In this document: positions 1 to 5,756 of the stretch, in pieces
Layout of the letters: each line of letters opens with the position of its first letter
Position numbering within the stretch: position 1 is the stretch's first letter
From: an uncultured Candidatus Saccharibacteria bacterium
GTDB lineage: Bacteria; Patescibacteriota; Saccharimonadia; Saccharimonadales; Saccharimonadaceae
Direction of reading: 5' to 3'
Length of the DNA stretch: 15,586 bases
Assembly: GCA_937976315.1 (NCBI GenBank)
Contig: CALJRR010000082.1
Coordinates: forward strand, 1 to 15,586
Program-made: the position numbers and the translations under genes
Notes under the pieces: generated by a model
The model's input: the letters and a program-made list of their open reading frames with translations, nothing else
Database searches by the model: none
What the model was told of the DNA's origin: nothing

Positions 1-323
<323 letters not shown>

Positions 324-510
324 TATGTCCTTGTCCGTGGAGTTTATGCTTGCATAAACATTGCGGATAAGGTAGACTTAACTAGTAATTGGTGCTTTTC
401 AAAAGTACCGGTCAATTAAAAATCAATTCCGTGCTGATGTTGGACATCGAAGAAAGGGGTTTGGCCCACCGTGGAGTATATACGGAACCAAGCGTCGTAA
501 CCCCCTCCTT
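324..510 (+). other. 23S-5S internal transcribed spacer with stacked hairpins, no tRNA
   Basis: The spacer of about 187 nt has no tRNA cloverleaf and no credible gene. Its strongest element is a long hairpin at 329-372: outer arm 329-337 pairs with 364-372, and inner arm 342-348 pairs with 353-359 around a CTTG tetraloop. A second hairpin spans about 386-418, with GGTGCTT facing AAGTACC. A third domain is bounded by GGGGTT (456-461) and AACCCC (499-504), with TTGG/CCAA and CCGT/ACGG pairs inside. Such stems are plausible RNase III or other processing sites separating 23S from 5S; that role is inferred. Confidence 0.6.
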
Positions 511-614
511 CGGTGCCCATAGCGAGGAGGAAACACCTGTTCTCATTCCGAACACAGAAGTTAAGCTCCCCAGCGGCGATTATACTGCGAAAGTGGGAAA
601 CTAGCACGGTGCCG
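511..614 (+). rRNA. rrf: 5S ribosomal RNA
   Basis: The diagnostic 5S core is present: CATAGCGAGGAGGAAACACC, then CATTCCGAACACAGAAGTTAAG, then CAGCGGCGATTATACTGCG. Ends are set by helix I, where CGGTGCC (511-517) pairs with GGTGCCG (608-614), including two G-U pairs. The gene is about 104 nt, shorter than the usual 115-120, mainly because helix I is short. It completes the rRNA operon and is followed at once by a terminator. Confidence 0.93.
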
Positions 615-621
615 AATTATA

Positions 622-660
622 AGAAAGCCATCCTAATAGGGTGGCTTTCTTCTTTATTTT
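622..660 (+). terminator. Rho-independent terminator of the rRNA operon
   Basis: AGAAAGCCATCC (622-633) pairs with GGGTGGCTTTCT (639-650) across a five-base loop, with one G-U pair, and is followed by a T-rich tail to 660. It sits 8 nt after the 5S 3' end. Confidence 0.9.
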
Positions 661-667
661 AAAACGT

Positions 668-696
668 TTGTGGTATGTTTTGGCGGGTGATAGAAT
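668..696 (+). promoter_or_regulatory. Promoter of the DUF3152 gene, predicted leaderless
   Basis: The -35 TTGTGG (668-673), a 17-bp spacer and the -10 TAGAAT (691-696) with an upstream TGA (688-690) form an extended -10 promoter. The ATG at 703 starts 6 nt after the -10, so the predicted transcription start coincides with the start codon. Confidence 0.65.
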
Positions 697-702
697 ATAA
701 GT

Positions 703-1434
703 ATGTGTATAGTGTGCAGGGTGGCTACTGGCGGTATGGCGATTGCTGTTGCTTTAACGCCAACGATTAATATAACAGTACCCAATGAAAATAAGAGTGA
801 TGCAAAGAAGGTGATTAGTGCTAAAATTTTCTCTGAAATAAAATCTCCCTCTTCTTTATCAAACTTTAAAGCGCCAGATATCCAGACTCCAGATTGGCAT
901 TCCACATCTCAATCGTCAAAAAAATCAAATTCTGGAGCGAAAAAAGAAGTCACATACACAATATCAACAAAGGGCAATGTCCGATCAAACTTGTCTGAAT
1001 TCTCGAAACAGGTAAATGAAACTTTAAACGACAATCGAGGTTGGGCGCGTATGGGAATTGTTTTTAAAGAGGTGAAAGAGGGTGGAAGTTTCAATTTAGT
1101 TCTGTCGCAAGCCGAATTAATGTCCTCGTTCTCATCAGGCTGTGACGCGGATTGGAGCTGTCGAGTTGGGTCTTCTGTCATTATCAATGATAATAGATGG
1201 TCTGGCGCGACTACAGCGTGGAATAGAGCGGGTGGCGATATTCGTAATTATCGACATATGGTAATCAATCATGAAGTTGGGCATTGGTTGGGGCATGGGC
1301 ATTTGAATTGTTCTGGGGTTAATAATCCAGCGGCGGTTATGCAGCAGCAATCAATTGATTTACAGGGGTGTGCTTTTAATCCTTGGCCGCTTGATAGTGA
1401 ATTATGGTCAACTACGTTGGGGGTAGAACTATGA
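703..1434 (+). CDS. Secreted DUF3152-family metzincin-type zinc metalloprotease
   Basis: This 243-residue protein probably acts outside the membrane. Residues 1-20 are a short hydrophobic export signal, and about 21-80 are a low-complexity Ser/Lys linker. Residues 83-235 form the catalytic domain: HEVGHWLGHGH at 190-200 is a full HExxHxxGxxH zinc site, followed by a Met-turn-like AVMQQQ (Met213). Cys147/Cys153 and Cys203/Cys223 could form disulfides. The order NHEVGHxLGHGHxxC...VMQQQ...LxGC is what I know of DUF3152 (PF11350), a family of actinobacteria and some CPR. The substrate is unknown. The start at 703 fits a leaderless transcript; Met12 (736) is an alternative. The last codons overlap the start of the next gene (ATGA), indicating translational coupling. 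Confidence 0.85.
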   Translation: MCIVCRVATGGMAIAVALTPTINITVPNENKSDAKKVISAKIFSEIKSPSSLSNFKAPDIQTPDWHSTSQSSKKSNSGAKKEVTYTISTKGNVRSNLSEFSKQVNETLNDNRGWARMGIVFKEVKEGGSFNLVLSQAELMSSFSSGCDADWSCRVGSSVIINDNRWSGATTAWNRAGGDIRNYRHMVINHEVGHWLGHGHLNCSGVNNPAAVMQQQSIDLQGCAFNPWPLDSELWSTTLGVEL

Positions 1435-2147
1435 AATTGATAAAGAATCGTCGCGCACTTAAATTAGCTATTGTCGTAAGTTTTATAACACTGATAATGA
1501 TATTGGCTTATGGATTCATGAGTTGGAAATCTTGGGAAAACGTTCAAAGCGTAACAAAAAACATTAATGAAGCAGAAAGCTCACTGTTTATTAATTTGCA
1601 AAAAGACAAATTATCCGCTGAAAAATTGAACGAATATTTGGCTGATTTAAAAAATAAACGCCAAAGCTGCGATGTGATATTTTTTATATCTTGGCAGAAG
1701 AACGTTAATGCTAGATTTAAAAAGTATTCAGAAGAATGTAATAAATCGGTAGAGAAGATGAACCGAACTATACAGAGTATAGAGAAGATTGTCAGCTTTA
1801 TGGAATTTGATAAGGAGTTGAGCAGTGAAATACGTACGGCGTCAGATAAGTTATCGAAGACCAAGCAAGATGACTTTATTGCTATGGAGAAAATATGGAC
1901 TGGTGTAAAGAAGAGGCTGGAATCCAGAGAAGACGAGGTTGACTTACGTAAGTTAGCGATGAAGAGAATAGACGCTATTTTATTGGCTGTGCGTGATTTG
2001 AAGTCGGCTAACGAAAATAAAGACAGCGACCAGTTTACTGTAGCCAGGGATAAATTTACTGTGGCTATTAATGCTTGGATTGGTTTACAAAATGAGTTGA
2101 CACAAGAATCTCAGCTTAGGATAGACAATCTATTAAGAGAGTTTTAG
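1431..2147 (+). CDS. Single-pass membrane coiled-coil protein, unknown function
   Basis: I do not recognise this 238-residue protein. After a basic N-terminus (KLIKNRRALK), residues about 11-29 form one strong transmembrane helix. The rest is highly charged, Lys/Glu-rich and mostly helical, with long heptad-like stretches around residues 35-65 and 95-235, so a membrane-anchored coiled coil is likely. Orientation is uncertain. The start ATG overlaps the upstream TGA as ATGA and has a G-rich SD (1419-1423) 7 nt before it; this is a better start than the in-frame GTG at 1404, which lies inside the protease gene. Coupling to the secreted protease suggests a shared envelope job, for example as a tether, substrate or regulator. 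That is inference. A terminator follows 15 nt after the stop. Confidence 0.75.
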   Translation: MKLIKNRRALKLAIVVSFITLIMILAYGFMSWKSWENVQSVTKNINEAESSLFINLQKDKLSAEKLNEYLADLKNKRQSCDVIFFISWQKNVNARFKKYSEECNKSVEKMNRTIQSIEKIVSFMEFDKELSSEIRTASDKLSKTKQDDFIAMEKIWTGVKKRLESREDEVDLRKLAMKRIDAILLAVRDLKSANENKDSDQFTVARDKFTVAINAWIGLQNELTQESQLRIDNLLREF

Positions 2148-2161
2148 GACAAATCTACAAT

Positions 2162-2194
2162 AAAAAATAGCCCCTGCGTGATGGGCTATTTTTC
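2162..2194 (+). terminator. Rho-independent terminator after the envelope gene pair
   Basis: AAAAATAGCCC (2163-2173) pairs perfectly with GGGCTATTTTT (2183-2193) around a nine-base loop. The A and T flanks would allow termination in both directions. A second weaker hairpin, TTCTCG (2195-2200) with CGAGAA (2215-2220) followed by five T, lies directly downstream and may be a backup terminator. Confidence 0.88.
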
Positions 2195-2347
2195 TTCTCG
2201 AATCTCGCAGAAAACGAGAATTTTTGTGGTGGAACTCATAATTTCTAAAGCTCCAACAGGTGCCGTCAGTAACTGACTTTATTAGTATAGCTAACACCTC
2301 AGCAAAATGCAATATTTTATTCACAATAAAAACTACTTATGTAAATA
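2195..2347. other. Non-coding stretch with several small stems
   Basis: No credible ORF occurs here; together with the adjacent leader, 2148-2472 is the longest gene-free stretch in the window. It contains a backup-terminator-like stem (2195-2225), an imperfect stem TGGAACT/AGCTCCA (about 2229-2254), and a possible three-way junction closed by AGGTG (2258-2262) and CACCT (2295-2299) with inner stems GTCAG/CTGAC and TTAG/CTAA. An A/T-only stem TTTTATT/AATAAAA lies at 2315-2331. No convincing promoter reads into it, so a small RNA is only a possibility. Confidence 0.35.
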
Positions 2348-2378
2348 TTGACAAAGCGTTAGTTATATGCTAGCATAT
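2348..2378 (+). promoter_or_regulatory. Promoter of the KGG gene with palindrome over the -10
   Basis: A consensus -35 TTGACA (2348-2353) is followed by a 17-bp spacer and TAGCAT (2371-2376). The sequence ATATGCTAGCATAT (2365-2378) is a perfect 14-bp palindrome centred on the -10, which suggests an operator. Predicted transcription starts near 2383-2384. Confidence 0.65.
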
Positions 2379-2383
2379 GAACA

Positions 2384-2472
2384 TAACACATATCATGTGT
2401 GATATATAAAGGTGAGGGTTTCCATTTAAATTTATGTGGAAATCTTTTTTAAAAATGGAGGAAAACCTTCCT
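2384..2472 (+). promoter_or_regulatory. Structured 5' leader of the KGG gene (candidate attenuator or SD switch)
   Basis: A leader of about 90 nt with competing folds. Helix A: 2417-2424 pairs with 2437-2444 and is followed by six T, so it resembles an intrinsic terminator. Helix B: the SD GGAGG (2457-2461) pairs with CCTTCC just before the ATG and hides the ribosome site. Helix C: 2414-2423 (GAGGGTTTCC) can pair with 2460-2470 (GGAAAACCTTC) with one bulge, and excludes both A and B. Upstream inverted repeats ACACAT/ATGTGT (2386-2400) and ATATCA/TGATAT (2390-2405) also overlap each other. It matches no riboswitch class I recognise. Confidence 0.5.
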
Positions 2473-2682
2473 ATGGCAGGAACAAAGGCTGGCGGCTTAA
2501 AGGCTGCTCAAAAAAATCTAGCTCGCGATCCAGATTTTTACGCAAAAATCGGACGTAAGGGCGGTAAAAACGGTCGAACTGGTGGCTTTGCTGCAAATCC
2601 AGCTTTGGCTCGTATCGCTGGTGCTAAGGGCGGACGCATTTCACGCCGTACTAAGAAGACAGTACAAAAAATTGCAGAATAA
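2473..2682 (+). CDS. Small KGG-motif stress-type protein
   Basis: This 69-residue, very basic, Gly/Ala-rich protein starts MAGTKAGGLKAA. It contains DPDFYAKIGRKGG and AGAKGGRISRR, the pattern of the KGG repeat proteins (PF10685; B. subtilis GsiB-like general-stress proteins and fungal con-10). These are small hydrophilic proteins linked to stress tolerance; the molecular role is unknown, and nucleic-acid binding through the Arg/Lys tail is possible. The chosen ATG has the SD GGAGG 11 nt upstream. In-frame ATGs at 2434 and 2455 would start inside the leader hairpins and add residues unlike the family. The gene stands alone between a regulated-looking promoter and a terminator. Confidence 0.75.
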   Translation: MAGTKAGGLKAAQKNLARDPDFYAKIGRKGGKNGRTGGFAANPALARIAGAKGGRISRRTKKTVQKIAE

Positions 2683-2699
2683 GACCGCTCCAATCTCTT

Positions 2700-2733
2700 A
2701 AAATTAGCCTCCGTATGAGAGGCTTATTTTATT
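2700..2733. terminator. Bidirectional terminator between convergent genes
   Basis: AAAATTAGCCTC (2700-2711) pairs with GAGGCTTATTTT (2719-2730), with one mismatch and a seven-base loop. The A-run and T-run let it serve the KGG gene on the plus strand and the IrrE-like gene on the minus strand, whose stop codon (2724-2726) lies inside the stem. Confidence 0.85.
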
Positions 2734-3212
2734 TGATATCTTTTAAGCTGGCAGGATTTTGCTTGATTTACGCGCCATTTTGACTGGCAATTAATGCATC
2801 TGTAAGATGAGGTAGTCGCCTGCAATCCAACTGCGCCACACTGAGGGCAAAGACTACGTTTATGTAGCCAGTCCCTGTAACTATCCAAAGAATCTTGAAT
2901 ATTATCGTCGTTCATACTGAGTGTTAAGCCGTATTTTGACGCCAAAGCATCAACGGCATATTCCCAGGCAGATCTTTCCATTTCGATTAACTGGACATCA
3001 TATTGATAATTTTTATGACCAAGTTTAGCATGGGCGATTTCGTGTAAAAGTTGCACTAAATCTTCTTGCGAATCTAATTTTTCGTAATAGACTGTTTGTG
3101 AATTGGGGTTCCAGGAAAATACTTCACCCTCCTTGAATTGCAGTTCTGGAAAATCGTGTTCAATTTGAGGCAAGCTGACTGATGGCATTGTCGTAGCATC
3201 CGTATAATACAA
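2724..3212 (-). CDS. IrrE/ImmA-like HExxH protein with C-terminal zinc ribbon
   Basis: 162 residues from a TTG start, or 154 from the ATG at 3188. Residues 55-66 read QLLHEIAHAKLG with a HEIAH zinc site (57-61), followed by EMERSAWEYAVDALA (77-91), where a Glu can be the third ligand. This is the layout of the IrrE/ImmA minimal gluzincin fold. Residues 122-142 carry CPQC and CINC, a four-cysteine zinc ribbon of the kind that binds nucleic acids or partners. ImmA/IrrE peptidases often cleave a repressor in response to stress; no HTH partner is adjacent. The 5' end overlaps the ROK kinase by 29-53 nt, so the two are co-transcribed. SD signals are weak for both starts. Confidence 0.7.
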   Translation of the reverse strand: MYYTDATTMPSVSLPQIEHDFPELQFKEGEVFSWNPNSQTVYYEKLDSQEDLVQLLHEIAHAKLGHKNYQYDVQLIEMERSAWEYAVDALASKYGLTLSMNDDNIQDSLDSYRDWLHKRSLCPQCGAVGLQATTSSYRCINCQSKWRVNQAKSCQLKRYQIK

Positions 3213-3972
3213 TTTCTTCTGGGCTAGGGGCGCTGATTATTTTTGGTACTGATATAGCAGCGGGTAAGTTTTCTGCCAGAAGACCGCTTAAAATATCTGA
3301 AAAATAGGATGTGAACACTCCCACGCTCCCGCCAATAACAACGACATCTGGTTGCGTAAAGGCGATGAGGGGTTGCAACCCAGCTTTTATCCTATTAGCA
3401 ACCTCTTCCCAGACTTCCAGGGGGGTATCTGATGATAATTCGCCAAAAATTCTCTGTAAAACTCTACCCGCAGCAATCTCTTCCCAGGTGGTAATCTTGC
3501 CATTGTAACTCAAAGACATATGTCCGCCCTCGCAGTCGCTAAGCTCTTTATGCAGACTTCCATTCAGAATCAGGGAAGTGCCAACGCCGGTCCCTAGGGT
3601 GATGTACAGACCGCATCTGGGAGTTTTGGGCAATCTGAGCATACTTGCCAGTCCTGCCATATTGGCGTCATTTGCAACGAATATTGGTATATTAGGAAAA
3701 TATCGGGAAAGTAGCTCACGGATAGGTTGATTTTTCCAACCGAGATTTTGACACCACACTGCTACGCCGTCTTTAACTACACCTGGCAGGGCTATGGAAA
3801 TTGCGTTAATTGGCTTATCATTCGTAATCAGGTGAATTTGATCGGCAACACGTTGAATATATTGGTCTACGTTTTTAGGGGTGGGGAATTTAATGATATG
3901 CTTAGGGTCTTTTTCCCCGTCAAAGCTGGCTACTAATGTTTTGGTCCCACCTGTGTCAACCGTAATAATCAT
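3160..3972 (-). CDS. ROK-family sugar kinase (glucokinase-like)
   Basis: A 270-residue cytoplasmic kinase of the ASKHA fold, expected to use ATP (or another phosphoryl donor) to phosphorylate a hexose or amino-sugar. DTGGTK at 6-11 is the phosphate-1 loop, LPGVV at 62-66 follows, and NDANMAGL (101-108) holds the catalytic Asp102. ITLGTGVGTSLI (124-135) is phosphate 2, EGGH (148-151) is the sugar/metal motif, and GGSVG (214-218) is the adenosine motif. The CxCGxxGCxE zinc motif typical of ROK proteins is absent (YNGKITTWEE instead), as in some shorter ROK kinases. Sugar specificity cannot be read. The ATG lies 6 nt after a TATAAT on the minus strand, so the transcript is predicted leaderless. 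Confidence 0.85.
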   Translation of the reverse strand: MIITVDTGGTKTLVASFDGEKDPKHIIKFPTPKNVDQYIQRVADQIHLITNDKPINAISIALPGVVKDGVAVWCQNLGWKNQPIRELLSRYFPNIPIFVANDANMAGLASMLRLPKTPRCGLYITLGTGVGTSLILNGSLHKELSDCEGGHMSLSYNGKITTWEEIAAGRVLQRIFGELSSDTPLEVWEEVANRIKAGLQPLIAFTQPDVVVIGGSVGVFTSYFSDILSGLLAENLPAAISVPKIISAPSPEEIVLYGCYDNAISQLASN

Positions 3973-3978
3973 ATATTT

Positions 3979-3987
3979 ATTATATCA
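3979..3987 (-). promoter_or_regulatory. Extended -10 of the ROK kinase gene, leaderless
   Basis: On the minus strand TGATATAAT (3987 to 3979) is an extended -10. The ATG at 3972 follows 6 nt after it. The -35 is weak. It is divergent from the promoter of the LPKTG gene, whose -35 region lies just to the right. Confidence 0.65.
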
Positions 3988-3992
3988 CTAGC

Positions 3993-4022
3993 TTTACTTA
4001 TAAGAGGTCATTATGATATAAT
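3993..4022 (+). promoter_or_regulatory. Promoter of the LPKTG gene
   Basis: A weak -35 TTTACT (3993-3998), 18 bp, and a consensus TATAAT (4017-4022). Predicted start is near 4029, giving a leader of about 20 nt that includes the SD GGAG (4038-4041) 7 nt before the ATG. The leadered design contrasts with the divergent gene. Confidence 0.55.
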
Positions 4023-4048
4023 AAAGAAAATTTGAGCGGAGATATGAT

Positions 4049-4519
4049 ATGAAGCGAGTAAATCAGACTGGATCAATTGGAGTTTTTGTAATAGTAGGTG
4101 CTATTTTAGTGGCTATATCTTTGGCTGTTCTTTATGGAATTAGGCAGAATAATTTATCACAAGATGGGTCACCAATTTCTAGCGATTTGGTAGCATCAGA
4201 GAATAGCAATAAGAATTCACAGAGCAATAACGCATCTCAGCAGTCTGCAGATCAAAAAACGAATAATCAATCAGGTGGAAGGGGTGAGGCGCGAACCGAC
4301 GTGAAGACTGAAGAGTCAAAAAAGACAACTCCTACACCTGAATCTTCTCAGTCTCAACAATCGCCATCATCTACAACGCCAGCTCCTTCTACTCCTTCTA
4401 AGCAATCTGATAAAGGATTGCCAAAAACTGGACCAGAAGATGTAGCTGTTTCTGCAGTGGCTTTTGGTATTTTGGCGTTTTTGACGGTAGCTTATCAGCG
4501 ATCTCGCTATCTTATCTAG
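4049..4519 (+). CDS. LPKTG-anchored surface protein, sortase substrate
   Basis: A 156-residue secreted protein. Residues 9-29 are a hydrophobic signal or anchor helix after a basic start (MKRVNQ). Residues about 33-122 are a disordered Ser/Gln/Asn/Thr/Pro-rich stalk without a recognisable domain. LPKTG stands at 124-128, followed by a hydrophobic helix (131-149) and a positive tail QRSRYLI, the classical cell-wall sorting signal cleaved by sortase between Thr and Gly. The protein is mostly spacer, so it may coat the surface or extend another factor away from the cell. No sortase is encoded in the window. This is a monocistronic-looking gene; the next promoter begins right after its stop. Confidence 0.85.
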   Translation: MKRVNQTGSIGVFVIVGAILVAISLAVLYGIRQNNLSQDGSPISSDLVASENSNKNSQSNNASQQSADQKTNNQSGGRGEARTDVKTEESKKTTPTPESSQSQQSPSSTTPAPSTPSKQSDKGLPKTGPEDVAVSAVAFGILAFLTVAYQRSRYLI

Positions 4520-4521
4520 CT

Positions 4522-4551
4522 TTGACTTCTATCTATCTGTTGTGATATAAT
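4522..4551 (+). promoter_or_regulatory. Promoter of the S1 gene
   Basis: TTGACT (4522-4527), 18 bp, TATAAT (4546-4551). Predicted start is near 4558. This rules out the longest in-frame start (GTG at 4553), which would lie upstream of the mRNA. Confidence 0.75.
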
Positions 4552-4630
4552 TGTGATAATCTGTGGGGATATTTTTATTATGTCCCTGAAGAATAATATC
4601 AATTTTAAGGAAGGGGTCTTTAGAAGACTT

Positions 4631-5707
4631 ATGGCAGATGCCAAAATTACAATGGATGACCTGCTGGCTCAAGCAGGCGATAGTGTTAAACAACTTACTG
4701 TCGGTGAAACAGTTGACGGTACTGTTCTATCAGTAAAGAAGCACGAAATTTTAATCGATTTAGGACCTTTGGGTGTTGGCTTGGTTCCACGCCGCGAAGT
4801 TAGCCTTTCAAAGAACTACAATGTTGGCGATTCAGTAATTGCTAGCGTAATTGATACCGAATTGGAAGACGGTTATTCGCTGCTTTCATTGCGCAAGGCT
4901 GCGAAAGATCGTGGTTGGGATGAAGTTATGGCTAAATTGGAATCTGGTGAAATCATCACTGTTGTGCCATACGACGCTAACCGCGGCGGACTACTAGTTG
5001 AATACGAAGGTATTCGCGGATTCTTGCCAGTGTCGCAATTGTCAGCTGAACACTATCCTCGCGTAGGTTCTAGCGACAAGGACGAAATCTTGCAACGATT
5101 GAATAGCTTGGTAAAGAAGGATATTAAAGCGCGAATCTTGGACGCTGACCGAAAAGCTAATAAATTGATCTTCTCTGAAAAAGAGGCGGTTAAAGAAGGC
5201 TTGGCAGAGCGATTCCAGAAGTTGGCAATTGGTGACACAGTTACAGGTGTTGTTACAGGTGTTGTTGACTTTGGTGTATTCGTTAATGTTGAAGGTATTG
5301 AAGGTTTGATTCACATCTCAGAAATTAGCTGGGAGCGTGTTAACAATCCATCTGACTACGTAAAGGTTGGTCAAACTATCGAAGCTAAGATCATCGCAAT
5401 CGACAAAGAACGATTGAGCTTGAGTATGAAGCAATTGACCAAAGATCCATGGTTGGATGAAGTTGAGCAATTTAAGCCTGGTGAGAAAGTTGAAGGAACT
5501 GTAACTCGAATTACTCCATTCGGCGCATTTGTACAGTTGAGTCCAGCAGTTGAAGCTTTGGTTCACGTGTCAGAGCTTGGCGGTGACGGTACTGATCCTG
5601 AAAAAGTATTTACATTGAACGAGCGTAAAGAATTTACAGTTTTGGATATCGATAAGGAAAATCGTAAGATTTCTCTTTCACTCGGCAAATCATCAAAGAA
5701 AAAATAA
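4631..5707 (+). CDS. rpsA: 30S ribosomal protein S1 (four S1 domains)
   Basis: This protein binds mRNA and helps load it on the 30S subunit. From the ATG at 4631 it has 358 residues with four S1/OB domains at about 25-88, 106-185, 200-268 and 283-353. Domains 3 and 4 have the clearest signature (GVFVNVEGIEGLIHISE; GAFVQLSPAVEALVHVSE). Four domains match the short Gram-positive type rather than the six of E. coli. The start is uncertain: MADAKITMDDLLAQ resembles family N-termini, but its SD-like GGAAGG (4609-4614) is 16 nt away across a small hairpin. The ATG at 4580 (375 residues) has GGGGA 10 nt upstream. The tail is basic (KSSKKK). IF-2 follows 49 nt later with no terminator, so the two are probably co-transcribed. 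Confidence 0.92.
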   Translation: MADAKITMDDLLAQAGDSVKQLTVGETVDGTVLSVKKHEILIDLGPLGVGLVPRREVSLSKNYNVGDSVIASVIDTELEDGYSLLSLRKAAKDRGWDEVMAKLESGEIITVVPYDANRGGLLVEYEGIRGFLPVSQLSAEHYPRVGSSDKDEILQRLNSLVKKDIKARILDADRKANKLIFSEKEAVKEGLAERFQKLAIGDTVTGVVTGVVDFGVFVNVEGIEGLIHISEISWERVNNPSDYVKVGQTIEAKIIAIDKERLSLSMKQLTKDPWLDEVEQFKPGEKVEGTVTRITPFGAFVQLSPAVEALVHVSELGGDGTDPEKVFTLNERKEFTVLDIDKENRKISLSLGKSSKKK

Positions 5708-5756
5708 TACAAATCCCCTGAAGCGTAGTTACGCCCGGAGGTGAGAGGAGCTTATT

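Noticed and set aside
389..604. 71-codon plus-strand frame and overlapping minus-strand frame
   Set aside because: Both lie across the rRNA spacer and the 5S gene.
654..1187. Minus-strand frames opposite the metalloprotease gene
   Set aside because: Antisense to a gene with a clear family match; no initiation signals.
2201..2345. tRNA or tmRNA in the gap before the KGG gene
   Set aside because: No T-loop GTTCRA motif, no acceptor stem and no cloverleaf could be formed.
2434..2472. Upstream ATGs (2434, 2455) for the KGG protein
   Set aside because: They lie inside the leader hairpins, have no SD, and add residues unlike KGG proteins.
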